Shown: piece by piece, positions 63,499 to 64,000 of the stretch
Position numbering within the stretch: position 1 is the first letter of the stretch
Layout: every line of letters starts with the position of its first letter
Assembly: GCF_030490285.1 (NCBI RefSeq)
Contig: NZ_CP129884.1
Location: 1,054,001-1,118,000 of the forward strand
DNA length: 64,000 bases
Origin: Methylomonas montana
GTDB taxonomy: Bacteria; Pseudomonadota; Gammaproteobacteria; Methylococcales; Methylomonadaceae
Direction: 5' to 3'
Notes under the pieces: generated by a model
Told to the model about the DNA's origin: nothing
Databases searched by the model: none
What the model saw: the letters and a program-made list of their open reading frames with translations, nothing else
Position numbers and translations under genes: made by a program

Positions 63499-64000
63499 TC
63501 AGAATTTCCAGAGCAGCAAGGCTTGCGGCGCGTTGTCGTGCAGGCCTTTGATGCCGTATTTGTTGTGCCAGTATTGGTATTCGATGCCCAGATACAGGTG
63601 ATTGCCGTTGCCCCAGAAATCGCCGATATCGAGCCGTAACTGAGGTTGCGCCAAGGCCTGGCGGGCGGCGGTGTGGTTACTGCCGATGAAATCGGCAAAA
63701 CCCTCGAGCGACCATTTCGTGCCGGCAATCTGAAATGGCAATTTCCAAACCGGGGTGATTTGCCAGGAGGTGCCGATGTCGGCGGTTTCGGTGACGCGCT
63801 GGCGCAGGAAATCGATGTTGAAATAATCGAACCCAGGCAAATCCAGGTCGACGGTCACCCCATACAGCCAGGCTCGGAAGCCGCTTTGCCGGTTGTCCAT
63901 GTTTTCACCCAAATTAACACCGCCAGTGACTCCAAAATCCTTAAGTATGCCGAACGACAAATCGCGCTCGAGTATTTTGCCTACGCTGAAGGTGCTGTAA
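63499..64000 (-). CDS. Outer membrane protein, Tsx/OmpK-like (5' partial)
   Basis: The reading frame is open to the right edge (codons before the TTG at 63960 read SVGKILERD), so the start lies beyond the window. The visible 166 residues alternate polar and aromatic residues as in beta-barrels (YGVTVDLDLPGFDYFNIDFL, TSWQITPVWKLPF, HLYLGIEYQYWHNKYG) and end in the C-terminal aromatic LLLWKF expected for assembly by BamA. The pattern resembles nucleoside-channel Tsx/OmpK proteins. The substrate is unknown. Confidence 0.7.
   Translation of the reverse strand, partial: YSTFSVGKILERDLSFGILKDFGVTGGVNLGENMDNRQSGFRAWLYGVTVDLDLPGFDYFNIDFLRQRVTETADIGTSWQITPVWKLPFQIAGTKWSLEGFADFIGSNHTAARQALAQPQLRLDIGDFWGNGNHLYLGIEYQYWHNKYGIKGLHDNAPQALLLWKF

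Overview
The window reads as a contiguous piece of a gammaproteobacterial chromosome. The gene set (exosortase A-associated polysaccharide genes, a GnnA/GnnB-LpxB lipid A block, LapD/LapG, Pta/AckA, a ZnuD-like receptor) and the style of the proteins point to a type I methanotroph related to Methylomonas. No methane or methanol oxidation gene is present here, so the genus is inference. No tRNA, rRNA, CRISPR array, prophage or complete insertion sequence was seen.

Bases 1-11845 are the downstream half of an exosortase A (XrtA/EpsH)-type extracellular polysaccharide locus. It holds three glycosyltransferases, an asparagine-synthase-type amidotransferase with Cys2, a second one without Cys2, and an adenylate-forming (CapK-like) ligase. 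Inserted in it (3310-6221) is a four-gene cassette: a protein with a Tat-like leader, a PqqD-like protein, an HprK-related kinase and a nucleotidyltransferase. Bases 12061-14706 hold a type IV pilin behind a sigma-54-like promoter, followed by a TMTC-like membrane glycosyltransferase with TPRs.

Bases 15029-25920 hold an unknown protein, rhlE, an RRM protein and a translationally coupled minus-strand signalling operon: a kinase with a binding-protein sensor, a CHASE kinase, a receiver protein, and a receiver-PAS-PAS-GGDEF protein. A 213-bp MITE-like element with 15-bp perfect inverted ends lies between this operon and trxB. Bases 26050-36587 are mostly housekeeping genes: ftsK, SemiSWEET, cobO, a ketosteroid-isomerase-like protein, a cold-shock/membrane fusion, DedA, PerM-type permease, mutM, hflD and a rhodanese. 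A decayed [2Fe-2S] ferredoxin gene lies among them.

Bases 36965-44156 hold copZ-copA, then gnnA-gnnB-lpxB (predicted to make lipid A on a diamino sugar), then tgt. Bases 44324-48146 cover iron and zinc: a bacterioferritin lacking the haem-ligating Met52, and a ZnuD-like receptor with a CobW GTPase behind a perfect Zur-type operator. Bases 48235-52119 are pta-DUF2380-ackA. After an FHA/PilZ pair comes a tight minus-strand operon (57609-53448): truncated globin, LapD, LapG, a YgjP-type metallopeptidase and a thioredoxin-like protein. This suggests coupling of c-di-GMP-controlled adhesion to an oxygen/NO-binding protein.

The last part holds a BI-1 protein, rimI, a family 4 uracil-DNA glycosylase whose linker is made of palindrome-rich DNA, leuA behind a candidate branched-chain leader peptide, a CHAD protein, pssA and a 5'-truncated outer membrane protein gene. 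Both end genes are cut by the window edges.
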